Assembly: GCA_019112985.1 (NCBI GenBank) | Contig: DXIG01000141.1 | Coordinates: forward strand, 1-33,032 | Direction: 5' to 3' | Length of the DNA: 33,032 nt | Source of the DNA: Candidatus Butyricicoccus stercorigallinarum | Lineage (GTDB): Bacteria > Bacillota > Clostridia > Oscillospirales > Butyricicoccaceae | Shown: piece after piece, positions 8,867 through 18,445 of the stretch | Position numbering within the stretch: the first letter of the stretch is position 1 | How the letters are laid out: the number at the start of each line of letters is the position of its first letter | Made by a program: the position numbers and the translations under genes | The notes under the pieces: model-generated | Database searches by the model: none | The model's input: only the letters and a program-made list of their open reading frames with translations | What the model was told of the DNA's origin: nothing

Positions 8867-9871
8867 TTAGCCCTCCTTCTTCTGCTTTGCCGGTGCGCCG
8901 AACTTCTTCGGGCGGGTGTACTTGTCGATCAGCCATACCGTGGTGTTCATCAGCAGGATGGAGTAGCAGACGCCCTCCGGATAGCCGCCGAAGTAGCGGA
9001 TCATCACGGTGAGCAGGCCGCAGCCGATGCCGAAGACCACCTGGCCCTTGCGCGAAACCGGGGAGGTCGAGTAGTCGGTCGCCATGAAGAACGCGCCGAG
9101 CATCAGGCCGCCGCCGAACAGGCTGTACAGCATGGAGTCCAGATGGCCCAGGCCGCCCTGCGGGAACAGGAAGGTGAGCACCGCGACCGTCAGGATGTAC
9201 GCCGCCGGGATGTGGATCGTGATGACCTTGCGCACGAGCAGATAGACGCCGCCGATGATCAGCGCGATGGCGGAGACCTCACCCATGGAGCCGCCGCACA
9301 TGCCGAGGAACATGTTGGCGATGCTCGGCAGCTCGCCTTCCGCCGTGCCCTTGATGATGGCCAGCGGCGTGGCGGTGGTCATCGCGTCCAGCGCCTCGGT
9401 GGAGTTGGAGATCAGGCCGACGTCCGCGCGCGCGCGGACCCAGGTGGTCATGGCGACCGGCCAGGAGGCCAGCATAAAGGCGCGTCCGGCCAGCGCCGGG
9501 TTGATGAAGTTTTTGCCAAGGCCGCCGAACAGGCTCTTGGCGATGATGATGGCGACGCCGTCGCCGATGATCAGCATCCAGTACGGAACCGTGACCGGGC
9601 AGACAAACGCCAGCAGCACGCCGGTCACCGCGGCGGACAGGTCGCGCACCGTGTTCGCCTTGCCGACAATCTTATCGTAGATCGACTCGAACACCAGGCA
9701 GGCCGCGACGGAAATCACCGTCATGAGCAGCGCGCGCAGGCCGAACACATAGGTCGAAACCGCCAGCGACGGGACGAGCGCCAGCAGCACGTCGAGCATG
9801 ATCGACTGGGTATCCTCTCCGCTCTTGATGTGGGGGGAGGATGTAATTACTACCTTACTGAAATCATACAT
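8867..9871 (-). CDS. rnfD: Rnf complex subunit RnfD (membrane flavoprotein)
   Basis: About 334 residues, polytopic, homologous to NqrB. It starts MYDFSKVVITSSPHI, as in clostridial RnfD (SPH near the N-terminus). The segment DAMTTATPLA at about 162-171 corresponds to the region where RnfD/NqrB carries covalent FMN on threonine. GGLGKNFINPALAGRAF and ATDYSTSPVSRKGQ are further family signatures. It is the main ion-path candidate of the complex. The ribosome site GGAGGG directly overlaps the rnfC stop codon. Confidence 0.95.
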   Translation of the reverse strand: MYDFSKVVITSSPHIKSGEDTQSIMLDVLLALVPSLAVSTYVFGLRALLMTVISVAACLVFESIYDKIVGKANTVRDLSAAVTGVLLAFVCPVTVPYWMLIIGDGVAIIIAKSLFGGLGKNFINPALAGRAFMLASWPVAMTTWVRARADVGLISNSTEALDAMTTATPLAIIKGTAEGELPSIANMFLGMCGGSMGEVSAIALIIGGVYLLVRKVITIHIPAAYILTVAVLTFLFPQGGLGHLDSMLYSLFGGGLMLGAFFMATDYSTSPVSRKGQVVFGIGCGLLTVMIRYFGGYPEGVCYSILLMNTTVWLIDKYTRPKKFGAPAKQKKEG

Positions 9872-9886
9872 GTCGTTCCACCCTCC

Positions 9887-11233
9887 TTACTTCTGCGCGG
9901 CAGCCGCGGCGGCCTTGCGCTTTTCCTGTACGCGCATCTTGGCGACGCGGAACTGCTGCACCAGCGGAATGCGCGCCGGACAGACATAGGCGCACGAGCC
10001 GCACTCGATGCAGTCGAGCACGTCGTATTCCTCGCAGCCGTCCAGATCGTTTCTGGACGCGAACATATTCATATAGACCGGGGTCAGGTGCATCGGGCAG
10101 ACGCCGACACAGCGGCCGCAGTGGATGCAGACCGGATCGGCCACGCGCTTGTCCTCGTCCTCACAGAACGCGAGGAAGGCGTTGGTGCCCTTGAGCACCG
10201 GCACATCGGTGGTAAACTGCGCCACACCCATCATCGGGCCGCCGGCCAGCAGCTTGTTGGGCGGCTGCTTGAAGCCGCCGCAGGCGTCGATCAGCTCGGT
10301 CACGCAGGTGCCCGTGCGCACCTCTAAGTTCTTCGGCTCGTTGACCGCGGAGCCGGAGACCGTGACCACGCGGCGGATGACCGGCATACCCTTGGCAAAG
10401 CAGCGGTACACCGCGCCCGCCGTGTCCACATTGAACACCGCGCAGCCCGCGTCCGCCGGCAGCTTGCCGGACGGCACCTCGCGGCCGGTGACCGCGTTGA
10501 TCAGCTGCTTTTCTGCGCCCTGCGGGTAGCGGCACTCCAGCGGCGCCAGCTTGATGACCGGGTCGCCCGCGAGCAGCTGCTCGATCTTCGCGAACGTGTC
10601 CTGCTTGTTCAGCTCGATGCCGATGAACGCCTGCTTGACGCCCATGATCTTGACCAGATAGCGGACGCCCTCGACGATCTCCTCCGGGCGCTCGAGCAGC
10701 AGCCGGTGGTCGGACGTGATGTACGGCTCGCACTCCGCGCCGTTGATCAGGATGGTATCGCACTTGCCGATACCCGACTTGATCTTGACGTGCGTCGGGA
10801 AGGTCGCGCCGCCGTGGCCGACGATGCCGGCGTCCCAGATGGCCTGGATGCGCTCGTCGTTGGACATGGATTCAAAGTCCTTCGGCTGGACCGATGCGTG
10901 CAGCCTGTCCTCGTGGTCGTTCTCGATCACAATAGACAAAACCTTAGCACCGTTCTGATGCAGCATCGGTGTGACGTCGAGGACCTTGCCGGAAACCGAC
11001 GCGTGCACCGGAGCGCTGACAAAGCCGCCGGCCTCTGCGATCATCTGACCCATGTCGACGATGTCACCCTTCTTCACCAGCGGCTTGGCCGGTGCGCCAA
11101 TGTGCATCGAAACGGGAAGAACGACCTTATCCGGCGCCTTCAGGACTTCGATCGGCTTTGTGTTTGTTGCGGACTTGAATCCCGGATCGTTTTTGCTGCC
11201 GGGATGGATGCCGCCACGAAACGTATACGCCAT
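9887..11233 (-). CDS. rnfC: Rnf complex subunit RnfC (NADH/FMN and Fe-S subunit)
   Basis: About 448 residues, first gene of the operon. RnfC is the peripheral subunit that reduces NAD+ with electrons from the membrane part. Order: N-terminal RnfC domain (GGIHPG at about 7-12), a nucleotide/FMN-binding Complex I 51-kDa-like domain (GIVGHGGATFPTHVK, then INGAECEPYITSDHRL), a SLBB-like region (TVSGSAV), and two 4Fe-4S motifs starting at C369 (CIHCGRCVGVCP) and C408 (CIECGSCAYVCP). ATG 11233 gives MAYTFRGG with GAGGTG 8 bases upstream; an in-frame upstream extension has no ribosome site and no homology by eye. Confidence 0.96.
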   Translation of the reverse strand: MAYTFRGGIHPGSKNDPGFKSATNTKPIEVLKAPDKVVLPVSMHIGAPAKPLVKKGDIVDMGQMIAEAGGFVSAPVHASVSGKVLDVTPMLHQNGAKVLSIVIENDHEDRLHASVQPKDFESMSNDERIQAIWDAGIVGHGGATFPTHVKIKSGIGKCDTILINGAECEPYITSDHRLLLERPEEIVEGVRYLVKIMGVKQAFIGIELNKQDTFAKIEQLLAGDPVIKLAPLECRYPQGAEKQLINAVTGREVPSGKLPADAGCAVFNVDTAGAVYRCFAKGMPVIRRVVTVSGSAVNEPKNLEVRTGTCVTELIDACGGFKQPPNKLLAGGPMMGVAQFTTDVPVLKGTNAFLAFCEDEDKRVADPVCIHCGRCVGVCPMHLTPVYMNMFASRNDLDGCEEYDVLDCIECGSCAYVCPARIPLVQQFRVAKMRVQEKRKAAAAAAQK

Positions 11234-11598
11234 GATGGATTCACCTCTCTGTTCATTCTGTGCGGCAGCCCCGCCGCACGGCAAACGATATTCTCTTCGG
11301 AGCCTCCGCCGCCGGACATCCGGCCGCCTCCGCCCCTGTGCGCTGCTTCCCGCTATATGGATACAGCACTATACCATAGATTATACCGTCACGCACACCA
11401 AATGTGCAAGAAATTTTACAAAAAAACAGCATGAATCAACAAATTATTTCGCAGGTTTTTTGTGTACCCTGTCTATTCTGTCAAAAAATCGACACATTTC
11501 TTCCATCTGTTTTGTGTTTTCTGATGCGGTTTGGAAAAACACGCACATTTTTCCTGTGCAATCCGGAAATACTGACTTCAGCCCCGTTTTGCGCGCGC
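11234..11598 (-). other. gene-free region carrying the rnf promoter and leader
   Basis: No coding sequence is supported. Reading leftwards on the minus strand it is A+T-rich upstream sequence (11410-11598), the promoter (11409-11380), then a leader of about 140 bases with a small GCCGG/CCGGC hairpin (11311-11324). A perfect inverted repeat GCACA-N5-TGTGC overlaps the -35 region. A second weaker promoter candidate (TTGTTG, 18 bases, TAAAAT) lies a little upstream. Confidence 0.55.
11380..11409 (-). promoter_or_regulatory. promoter of the rnfCDGEAB operon
   Basis: TTGCAC (11409-11404), 18-base spacer, TATAAT (11385-11380) on the minus strand. The -10 is perfect. Predicted start near 11373. Confidence 0.7.
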
Positions 11599-11635
11599 AA
11601 AAACAGACCTCTCCCGCCGCGGCGGAAGAGGTCTG
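11599..11635 (-). terminator. intrinsic terminator after the GHKL sensor gene
   Basis: CAGACCTCT...AGAGGTCTG stem with an additional CCGCC/GGCGG inner stem, followed on the minus strand by TTTTT. It lies 14 bases past the stop codon. Confidence 0.9.
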
Positions 11636-11648
11636 ACCCATGCGTCTG

Positions 11649-14021
<2,373 letters not shown>

Positions 14022-14050
14022 TTATCTTCCTTAAAAAATCTGCGATTCAG

Positions 14051-14085
14051 AAGCGGGCTTTCCCTCCGGGGAAAGCCCGCTTTTC
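14051..14085 (+). terminator. intrinsic terminator after gap
   Basis: AGCGGGCTTTCC/GGAAAGCCCGCT, 12-bp stem (14052-14063 with 14070-14081), followed by TTTCCC. Confidence 0.9.
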
Positions 14086-14151
14086 CCATTGCCAGCATGC
14101 CCGCCGCGCCCGCCCGCCATACTGCCAAATGTCACCGGCGCGCGCCCGGCC

Positions 14152-14181
14152 TTGTCCGCCCCCGCCGCGCCGTGGTATACT
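14152..14181 (+). promoter_or_regulatory. putative promoter of the lipoprotein gene
   Basis: TTGTCC, 18-base spacer, TATACT (14176-14181), just ahead of the GGGAGG ribosome site at 14202-14207. Confidence 0.55.
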
Positions 14182-14214
14182 GTTCTCAAACAGAACGAGA
14201 CGGGAGGGAACCTC

Positions 14215-15177
14215 ATGAAACACATCATGCGCGCGCTCTGTCTGGCGGCCTGCGCGCTGGCCGCTCTGACGGGCTGCGGCCAGACCGCCGAACGCCCGGC
14301 GCAGGAGCAGGCGCAGGCGCTCGTCACCGGGCAGCGCTGCGCCGGTGCGGCCGCCGCCGTCACGCCGGAATACGCCGCGCTGTGCGAGACGGTGACCGCG
14401 CCGCTGACCGCGGCGGAGGACGGGAGCGTCAGCAGCTTCCGCGCGCCGGGGCAGCCGGACGGAACGCGCTATCTCGACTGCGTGAGCACGGTGGAAAACA
14501 CGGGTGACACGGCGCTCGACCTCAAAACCGGCCTGTATTTCTACTGCGAAGACGGCGATACGCGCTATGACGGCTGTCTGGTGCTCACCGAAACGGCGGA
14601 CGGCGCCCGGCTGGAGGAGGCCGGCAGCCTGCCGCCCGGACAGACCGCGCGCGTGCACTACGCGCTGCCCGTGCCGGCGGACGTCTCCGCGGCGCAGCTC
14701 ACGGTCTCGCTCGTCCTGCCGGATTCGGGCGCGCGCTATACCGCGCCGCTGACCGGCTGCGCGCCGCCGCTCGCCGGTACGCTTGTCCCCGGCGACAGCC
14801 TGACCACGGGCAGCGGCGCGGTGCTCACCGTGCAGTCGTGCAGCGCCGGGACGGAGGCGGCCGCGCGCACCGAAGCGGGCGGCGGCATGTCCCTGCTGCC
14901 CGCCACCGACGGAAACCGGCTGCTTGACCTCGTCGTTGCGGTCGAGCCCGACGGCGCGCAGCAGGCCGGCACGCTGTACGGCGGGCTGGTCTGGGCGGAC
15001 GGCACCGGCACGCGCGGCGTGCTCGCGCTCGAAGCGGACGGCGCGATGCAGTACGGCGGCGCGCTCACCCCCGGCGAAACGGCGACGACGCACCTGCTGT
15101 TCGAGCTGGCGGACGGGACAGACGCGGCGGCCTGCCTGTATGTGGACGGCGCCTTTTACGCCGTCGCGGACGAATAA
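14215..15177 (+). CDS. putative lipoprotein with two tandem beta-sandwich-like domains
   Basis: About 320 residues. Signal peptide with lipobox LTGC (Cys about 21), so it should be lipid-anchored outside the membrane. The mature part seems to hold two related modules, about 45-175 and 185-315. Each has a R-(Y/L)-LD-x-V-x-x-VE strand start, a loop with Y-x-G, and an L-P/T-P-G-(Q/E)-T-A-x-x-H motif (LPPGQTARVHY; LTPGETATTHL). This resembles DUF4352/DUF5067-type lipoproteins, whose function is unknown. That similarity is by eye only. A GGGAGG precedes ATG 14215. It is transcribed alone between two terminators. No enzymatic motif is visible. Confidence 0.75.
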   Translation: MKHIMRALCLAACALAALTGCGQTAERPAQEQAQALVTGQRCAGAAAAVTPEYAALCETVTAPLTAAEDGSVSSFRAPGQPDGTRYLDCVSTVENTGDTALDLKTGLYFYCEDGDTRYDGCLVLTETADGARLEEAGSLPPGQTARVHYALPVPADVSAAQLTVSLVLPDSGARYTAPLTGCAPPLAGTLVPGDSLTTGSGAVLTVQSCSAGTEAAARTEAGGGMSLLPATDGNRLLDLVVAVEPDGAQQAGTLYGGLVWADGTGTRGVLALEADGAMQYGGALTPGETATTHLLFELADGTDAAACLYVDGAFYAVADE

Positions 15178-15178
15178 C

Positions 15179-15218
15179 GAAAAAACGCCCCGGAGCGAAC
15201 AACTCCGGGGCGTTCTGC
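15179..15218. terminator. bidirectional terminator between convergent genes
   Basis: AACGCCCCGGAG/CTCCGGGGCGTT, a 12-bp perfect stem (15184-15195 and 15203-15214). The minus strand has six Ts after it and serves the flavin-binding protein gene. The plus-strand T-run is weak. Confidence 0.85.
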
Positions 15219-15231
15219 GCGTCGGGAACCC

Positions 15232-15247
15232 TCGACACGCTTCAAAA
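15232..15247 (+). repeat. 16-base remnant of the structured 3'-UTR element
   Basis: TCGACACGCTTCAAAA is identical to the outer end of the long copy at 29070-29255 (its complement at 29240-29255). As there, it follows a terminator hairpin downstream of a gene in the same orientation. Nothing else of the element is recognisable here. Confidence 0.5.
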
Positions 15248-15267
15248 TTTTGGGAAGGGCGCTGCCG

Positions 15268-15777
15268 TCATTCCAGCGTGACGTAGGTCTTGGTTTTTTC
15301 CTCCGGGTGCAGGTTGTTGCGCCGCTTGCCGACCATGTCGAGCACCTTCAGCCGGTACACCGCCGTCACCTTCGCCATCTCCTCGTTGAACGCGAAGTCC
15401 TCCGCGTGGTAGTGGCGCATGAGAATCCGCAGCGCCGCGAGCTTGTCCTCGTCGGGCACAAATTCCACCGTGCCGTGCCCGATGACGCTGGCGTAGCCCA
15501 TCGTGCAGCTCATGCGCTCCTGATAGAGGATGATGTTGTGCTCGCAGTCCATCTCGAAGGTCGCCCGGTTGTCCTGCGCGATCAGATCCAGCTTTTTCCC
15601 CTGTCCGGCGCTGTGGAAATACAGGTACACCTGCCCGTCCTGCACGTCGACGCCGAAGTTGAGCGGGACGATGTAGGGAAAGTCGCGGTCGAACAGCGCC
15701 AGGCGGCACACGTCGCACTTGCTGATGATGCGCATGATCTCGTCAAAGTCCGTGATCTCCCTGTCTTTTCTTCTCAT
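15268..15777 (-). CDS. pyridoxamine 5'-phosphate oxidase-like flavin-binding protein (NimA-like)
   Basis: About 169 residues, a split-barrel FMN-binding protein. The opening (FDEIMRIISKCDVCRLALFDRDFPYIVPLNFG) and the central segment (YLYFHSAGQGKKLDLI, then VIGHGTVEFV) are typical of the small NimA-like subfamily, some of whose members reduce nitro groups. True pyridoxine oxidase activity is unlikely at this size. ATG 15777 (MRRKDREI) has GGGAGG 7 bases upstream; an in-frame extension further 5' overlaps the tRNA terminator and is not credible. It lies downstream of the tRNA genes on the same strand, so weak read-through is possible. The real substrate is unknown. Confidence 0.85.
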   Translation of the reverse strand: MRRKDREITDFDEIMRIISKCDVCRLALFDRDFPYIVPLNFGVDVQDGQVYLYFHSAGQGKKLDLIAQDNRATFEMDCEHNIILYQERMSCTMGYASVIGHGTVEFVPDEDKLAALRILMRHYHAEDFAFNEEMAKVTAVYRLKVLDMVGKRRNNLHPEEKTKTYVTLE

Positions 15778-15814
15778 TGTGGTTCCTCCCTGCTTTTTCT
15801 GTCGGTTTTTCCCT

Positions 15815-15860
15815 GAAAAAAGACGAAAACCTCTTTTGCTGACCCGCAAAAGAGGTTTCG
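15815..15860 (-). terminator. terminator of the tRNA-Ser operon
   Basis: CGAAACCTCTTTTGC pairs with GCAAAAGAGGTTTTCG (one bulge), then TCTTTTTTC on the minus strand. It starts a few bases past the tRNA 3' CCA. Confidence 0.85.
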
Positions 15861-15864
15861 TTTC

Positions 15865-15954
15865 TGGCGGAGAAAGAGGGATTTGAACCCTCGCGACACT
15901 TTCGCGCCCTACTCCCTTAGCAGGGGAGCCCCTTCACCACTTGGGTATTTCTCC
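15865..15954 (-). tRNA. tRNA-Ser (GCU)
   Basis: A complete class II tRNA with a long variable arm. Acceptor GGAGAAA/TTTCTCC, discriminator G and an encoded CCA. Anticodon stem CTCCC/GGGAG with loop CTGCTAA, so anticodon GCU (reads AGC and AGU). T-arm GAGGGTTCAAATCCCTC. Confidence 0.96.
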
Positions 15955-15983
15955 AAAGGCTGTCGGCTTATGCAAGAGAAATG

Positions 15984-16072
15984 TGGCGGAGAGGGTGGGA
16001 TTCGAACCCACGCGCCCTTTCGGACAAACGGTTTTCAAGACCGCCTCGTTATGACCACTTCGATACCTCTCC
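15984..16072 (-). tRNA. tRNA-Ser (UGA)
   Basis: A complete class II tRNA with encoded CCA. Acceptor GGAGAGG/CCTCTCC, anticodon loop CTTGAAA giving UGA (reads UCN codons), long variable arm, T-arm GTGGGTTCGAATCCCAC. It lies 29 bases upstream of the other serine tRNA under one promoter. Confidence 0.96.
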
Positions 16073-16102
16073 GGATCGAATCTCTCGTGTTAAGCAAGAA
16101 AT

Positions 16103-16131
16103 ATTATAGCATACCGCACCCGGTGTGTCAA
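16103..16131 (-). promoter_or_regulatory. consensus promoter of the tRNA-Ser pair
   Basis: Perfect TTGACA (16131-16126), 17 bases, perfect TATAAT (16108-16103), about 31 bases before the first tRNA base. Confidence 0.9.
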
Positions 16132-16228
16132 CAACTTTTCTCCCGCTTTCCGCCCGCCGCGCGCTGGAACATACTTTGTGAATAGTTGATTAACTTTTCG
16201 GAAAACAGGTGCAATTCCTTGGACAATA

Positions 16229-16237
16229 TGTTATACT
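16229..16237 (+). promoter_or_regulatory. putative extended -10 promoter of the sugar kinase gene
   Basis: TGT-TATACT, an extended -10. The -35 region at the normal distance (GTGCAA) is weak, which would fit an activated or regulated promoter. The leader to the ATG is about 90 bases. Confidence 0.5.
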
Positions 16238-16284
16238 TAATCACGTAACAGCGCACATTTTTTGTGCATCTTGTGAAAACAAAT

Positions 16285-16304
16285 CCCGCTGAGGCTTCAG
16301 CGGG
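16285..16304 (+). other. hairpin in the leader of the sugar kinase gene
   Basis: CCCGCTGA/TCAGCGGG, a perfect 8-bp stem with a 4-base loop, about 11 bases before the AGGAGG ribosome site. No T-run follows, so it is not a terminator. It may stabilise the mRNA or affect translation. Confidence 0.5.
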
Positions 16305-16330
16305 CATTTCCCGTCAGGAGGTCGTTTTTT

Positions 16331-17251
16331 ATGATCTACACTGTGACATTAAATCCTTGTCTGGACTATCTGGTCGCCGTCCCCGGATTTCAGTCAGGCC
16401 GTGTCAACCGCGCCCGGTATGAGCGCATCATCCCCGGCGGAAAAGGAATCAATGTCTCGTATGTTCTGCATATTCTCAAACAGGAAAGCCTTGCGCTCGG
16501 TCTGGTCGGCGGATTCACCGGCGCGGAGATTCAGCGCCTGATGGATCGCGACGGCATCCGTCACGATTTCGTCCAGCTGCAGCGCGGCAGCAGCCGCATC
16601 GACGTGCAGATGGTGGACGGCATCGAAAGCTCCATCAACGGCGTCGGCCCGGAGATCACGCCGGAGGACATCGTCGCGCTGTGCGGCAAGCTGCAGCGGC
16701 TTCAGGATGGCGACACGCTCGTGCTGTCCGGCTCCATCCCGCGCGGCGCGCGCGATACGGTCTACAGCGACATTCTCAGCACCGTCGCGGACAAGGACCT
16801 GTACGTGGTGGTGGACGCCAAGGGTCCCCTGCTGCTCAACACGTTCAAATACCGGCCGTTTCTCATCAAGCCCAACCGGCAGGAGCTGATCGACATCTTC
16901 TACCGCAATCCGGACAGCATCGACGACATCATCCACTACGCCCGCTCGATGCAGGGCATGGGCGCGCGCAACGTCCTCGTCTCGCTGGACGCGGAGGGCG
17001 CGGTGCTCGTCACCGAGAGCGGCGACGTCTACCGCCACAGCGCCATGGAGGGCACCATTCGCAACACGGTCGGCTGCGGCGACTCCATGCTCGCGGGCTT
17101 CCTCAGCGGCTATCAGCAGAACCACAACATGGTGGAGGCGTTCCAGCTCTCGCTGGCGGCGGCCTCGGCCAACGCCTTCCACGAGGGGCGCGGCACCTAT
17201 GAGGACATCATGGAGCTGTACCAGACGCTCCAACACGAAATTGAGGACTGA
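16331..17251 (+). CDS. fruK: 1-phosphofructokinase-like PfkB-family kinase
   Basis: 306 residues, ribokinase fold. The N-terminus MIYTVTLNPCLDYLV and the PGGKGINVS motif are those of the 1-phosphofructokinase/tagatose-6-phosphate kinase branch of PfkB. The catalytic box near the C-terminus is TVGCGDSMLAGFLSG with base D251; Cys replaces the commoner Ala in GAGDS, which is tolerated in this branch. FLIKPNRQEL is the conserved substrate/ATP region. It would phosphorylate fructose 1-phosphate to the 1,6-bisphosphate, or tagatose 6-phosphate. No PTS permease or fruR neighbour is present, so the substrate is open. AGGAGG precedes the ATG. The structured repeat and then a strong terminator follow the stop. 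Confidence 0.85.
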   Translation: MIYTVTLNPCLDYLVAVPGFQSGRVNRARYERIIPGGKGINVSYVLHILKQESLALGLVGGFTGAEIQRLMDRDGIRHDFVQLQRGSSRIDVQMVDGIESSINGVGPEITPEDIVALCGKLQRLQDGDTLVLSGSIPRGARDTVYSDILSTVADKDLYVVVDAKGPLLLNTFKYRPFLIKPNRQELIDIFYRNPDSIDDIIHYARSMQGMGARNVLVSLDAEGAVLVTESGDVYRHSAMEGTIRNTVGCGDSMLAGFLSGYQQNHNMVEAFQLSLAAASANAFHEGRGTYEDIMELYQTLQHEIED

Positions 17252-17254
17252 CGC

Positions 17255-17311
17255 TTCCCAAAACCGCAGGCGTTTTCTTTCCTGCACGACGCATTGCTGT
17301 TCGACAGTCTG
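17255..17311 (+). repeat. internally deleted copy of the structured 3'-UTR element
   Basis: It carries both ends of the element seen in full at 19871-20084. The left hairpin is reduced (AAAACCGC...GCGTTTT) and the right end reads GACGCATTGCTGTTCGACAG. About 150 bases of the middle are missing. It sits directly between the fruK stop and the terminator stem at 17313. Confidence 0.7.
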
Positions 17312-17312
17312 G

Positions 17313-17344
17313 CCTCCCGCCGGTTTCCGGCGGGAGGTTTTTTT
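17313..17344 (+). terminator. intrinsic terminator after the sugar kinase gene
   Basis: CCTCCCGCCGG-TTT-CCGGCGGGAGG, an 11-bp perfect stem followed by seven Ts. Confidence 0.95.
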
Positions 17345-17351
17345 CTGCCTG

Positions 17352-17975
17352 TCAGCACTTCTTCTTGCGCCCGGTACAGGTGACATCGAACGACGGATTG
17401 TAGGCGTAGTAGTTTTTGGCGTCCAGATTTTCCTGTACATCGCGCAGCACCTCGCCAAAGCGCTGGAAGTGCACGATCTCGCGCTCGCGCAGGAACTTGA
17501 TCGGGTCGCGCACGTCCGGATCGTCCAGCAGGCGCAGCAGGTTGTCGTAAGTCAGGCGCGCCTTCTGCTCCGCCGCCATGTCCTCGAACAGGTCGGCGAG
17601 CGCGTCGCCGGTGGATTGCAGCGTCGCCGCGGAAAACGGCGTACCGCTCGCCGCCTGCGGATAGACGCCCGTCGTGTGATCGACAAAATAGGCGTCAAAG
17701 CCGCCGCTGCGGATCTGCTCCGGCATCAGGTTGCGCGTCAGCTGGTGGACGATGGCGCCGATCATCTCGCAGTGCGCCAGCTCCTCCGTACCGATGTCGG
17801 TCAGCACCGCCTTGCCCTGCGCATACGGCTGCGCATAGCGCTGGTTCAGATAGCGCATGGCCGCGCCCAGCTCGCCGTCCGGCCCGCCGAGCTGCGTCAG
17901 AATCAGCTTCGCCATGGCCGGATCCGGCTTGCAGATGTGCACCGGATAGATGAGCTTCTTGTCATACTCCCACAT
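17352..17975 (-). CDS. cotJC: spore coat protein CotJC (manganese catalase family)
   Basis: About 207 residues, ferritin-like four-helix protein of the manganese-catalase family. It starts MWEYDKKLIYPVHI, as in CotJC. Metal-ligand motifs are visible as EELAHCEMIG (about 66-75), with EDMAAEQKAR and EREIVHFQRFGE further on. CotJC is deposited in the outer layers of the endospore under mother-cell control in Bacillus and Clostridia and may detoxify peroxide. It is the last gene of cotJA-JB-JC and starts 4 bases after the cotJB stop. The C-terminus is a short basic tail (CTGRKKKC). Confidence 0.95.
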   Translation of the reverse strand: MWEYDKKLIYPVHICKPDPAMAKLILTQLGGPDGELGAAMRYLNQRYAQPYAQGKAVLTDIGTEELAHCEMIGAIVHQLTRNLMPEQIRSGGFDAYFVDHTTGVYPQAASGTPFSAATLQSTGDALADLFEDMAAEQKARLTYDNLLRLLDDPDVRDPIKFLREREIVHFQRFGEVLRDVQENLDAKNYYAYNPSFDVTCTGRKKKC

Positions 17976-17979
17976 GCGG

Positions 17980-18228
17980 TTACACCCCTTCCCACGGCCA
18001 CGGATCGTCCGCCCAGTCCCAGCGCCCGCCTGCGCCCGCGCCTGACAGGCCGAGCGGCCCGAAATGCTTCTGATACATCTCCTTCGCCTGCTCGTGCTTT
18101 TTGTTCATCGCGCGGTAGTATTGCAGCGCGGTTTCATCCTCCGGATGTCCGTCCAGATACATGCCCGCGTCGATCCGCGCGAACGCGCGGCGGCGCAGCT
18201 CCTGCATCGCCTGCTGCTGCTCAGTCAC
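17980..18228 (-). CDS. cotJB: spore coat protein CotJB
   Basis: About 82 residues. The conserved core ALQYYRAMNKKHEQAKEMYQKHFGPL and the C-terminal W-x-W-x-x-DPWPWEG box are characteristic of CotJB. The start is taken as GTG 18228 (VTEQQQAM), which overlaps the end of cotJA by 8 bases and has GGAGG 9 bases upstream. An in-frame ATG further up lies within cotJA and would add a non-conserved tail. The protein is needed with CotJA and CotJC for coat assembly; its biochemical role is not known. Confidence 0.93.
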   Translation of the reverse strand: MTEQQQAMQELRRRAFARIDAGMYLDGHPEDETALQYYRAMNKKHEQAKEMYQKHFGPLGLSGAGAGGRWDWADDPWPWEGV

Positions 18229-18445
18229 AGTGCACCGCCTCCTCTCCGATAAACGGCTTATCCAGATCGGCAAAAATGGTGCCGCGCGCCAGCGCTACAT
18301 CGTCGTTGTAGATATTCTGCCACAGCTGGTCGGGCACAAAGCCCATTGCCAGCGCGAGCAGGTTGTAGTTCATGACAAAGCCCGGGCCGGATTGCTCGTT
18401 CTGCGTCGTGACCGCGCGCCTGGCGTTGGTCTTTTCCTCAGCCAT
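18221..18445 (-). CDS. cotJA: spore coat-associated protein CotJA
   Basis: About 74 residues. The core NYNLLALAMGFVPDQLWQNIY followed by ALARGTIFADLDKPFIGEE matches CotJA (P-Q-W/L-x-N-x-Y, GT-F--L--PF). ATG 18445 (MAEEKTNARR) is preceded by GAAGAGG. First gene of the cotJ operon. I could not find a convincing sigma-E promoter in the short upstream region. That region contains a perfect 14-base palindrome at 18472-18485 and lies back-to-back with the SPFH gene promoter. Confidence 0.9.
   Translation of the reverse strand: MAEEKTNARRAVTTQNEQSGPGFVMNYNLLALAMGFVPDQLWQNIYNDDVALARGTIFADLDKPFIGEEAVHCD

Noticed and set aside
8228-10327. Open frame of 699 codons antisense to rnfG, rnfD and part of rnfC
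   Set aside because: Composition is a shadow of the rnf genes; no domain, and the rnf products are unambiguous.
11234-11373. Possible riboswitch in the rnf leader
   Set aside because: Only one small hairpin and no recognisable aptamer core; a 140-base leader alone is not evidence.
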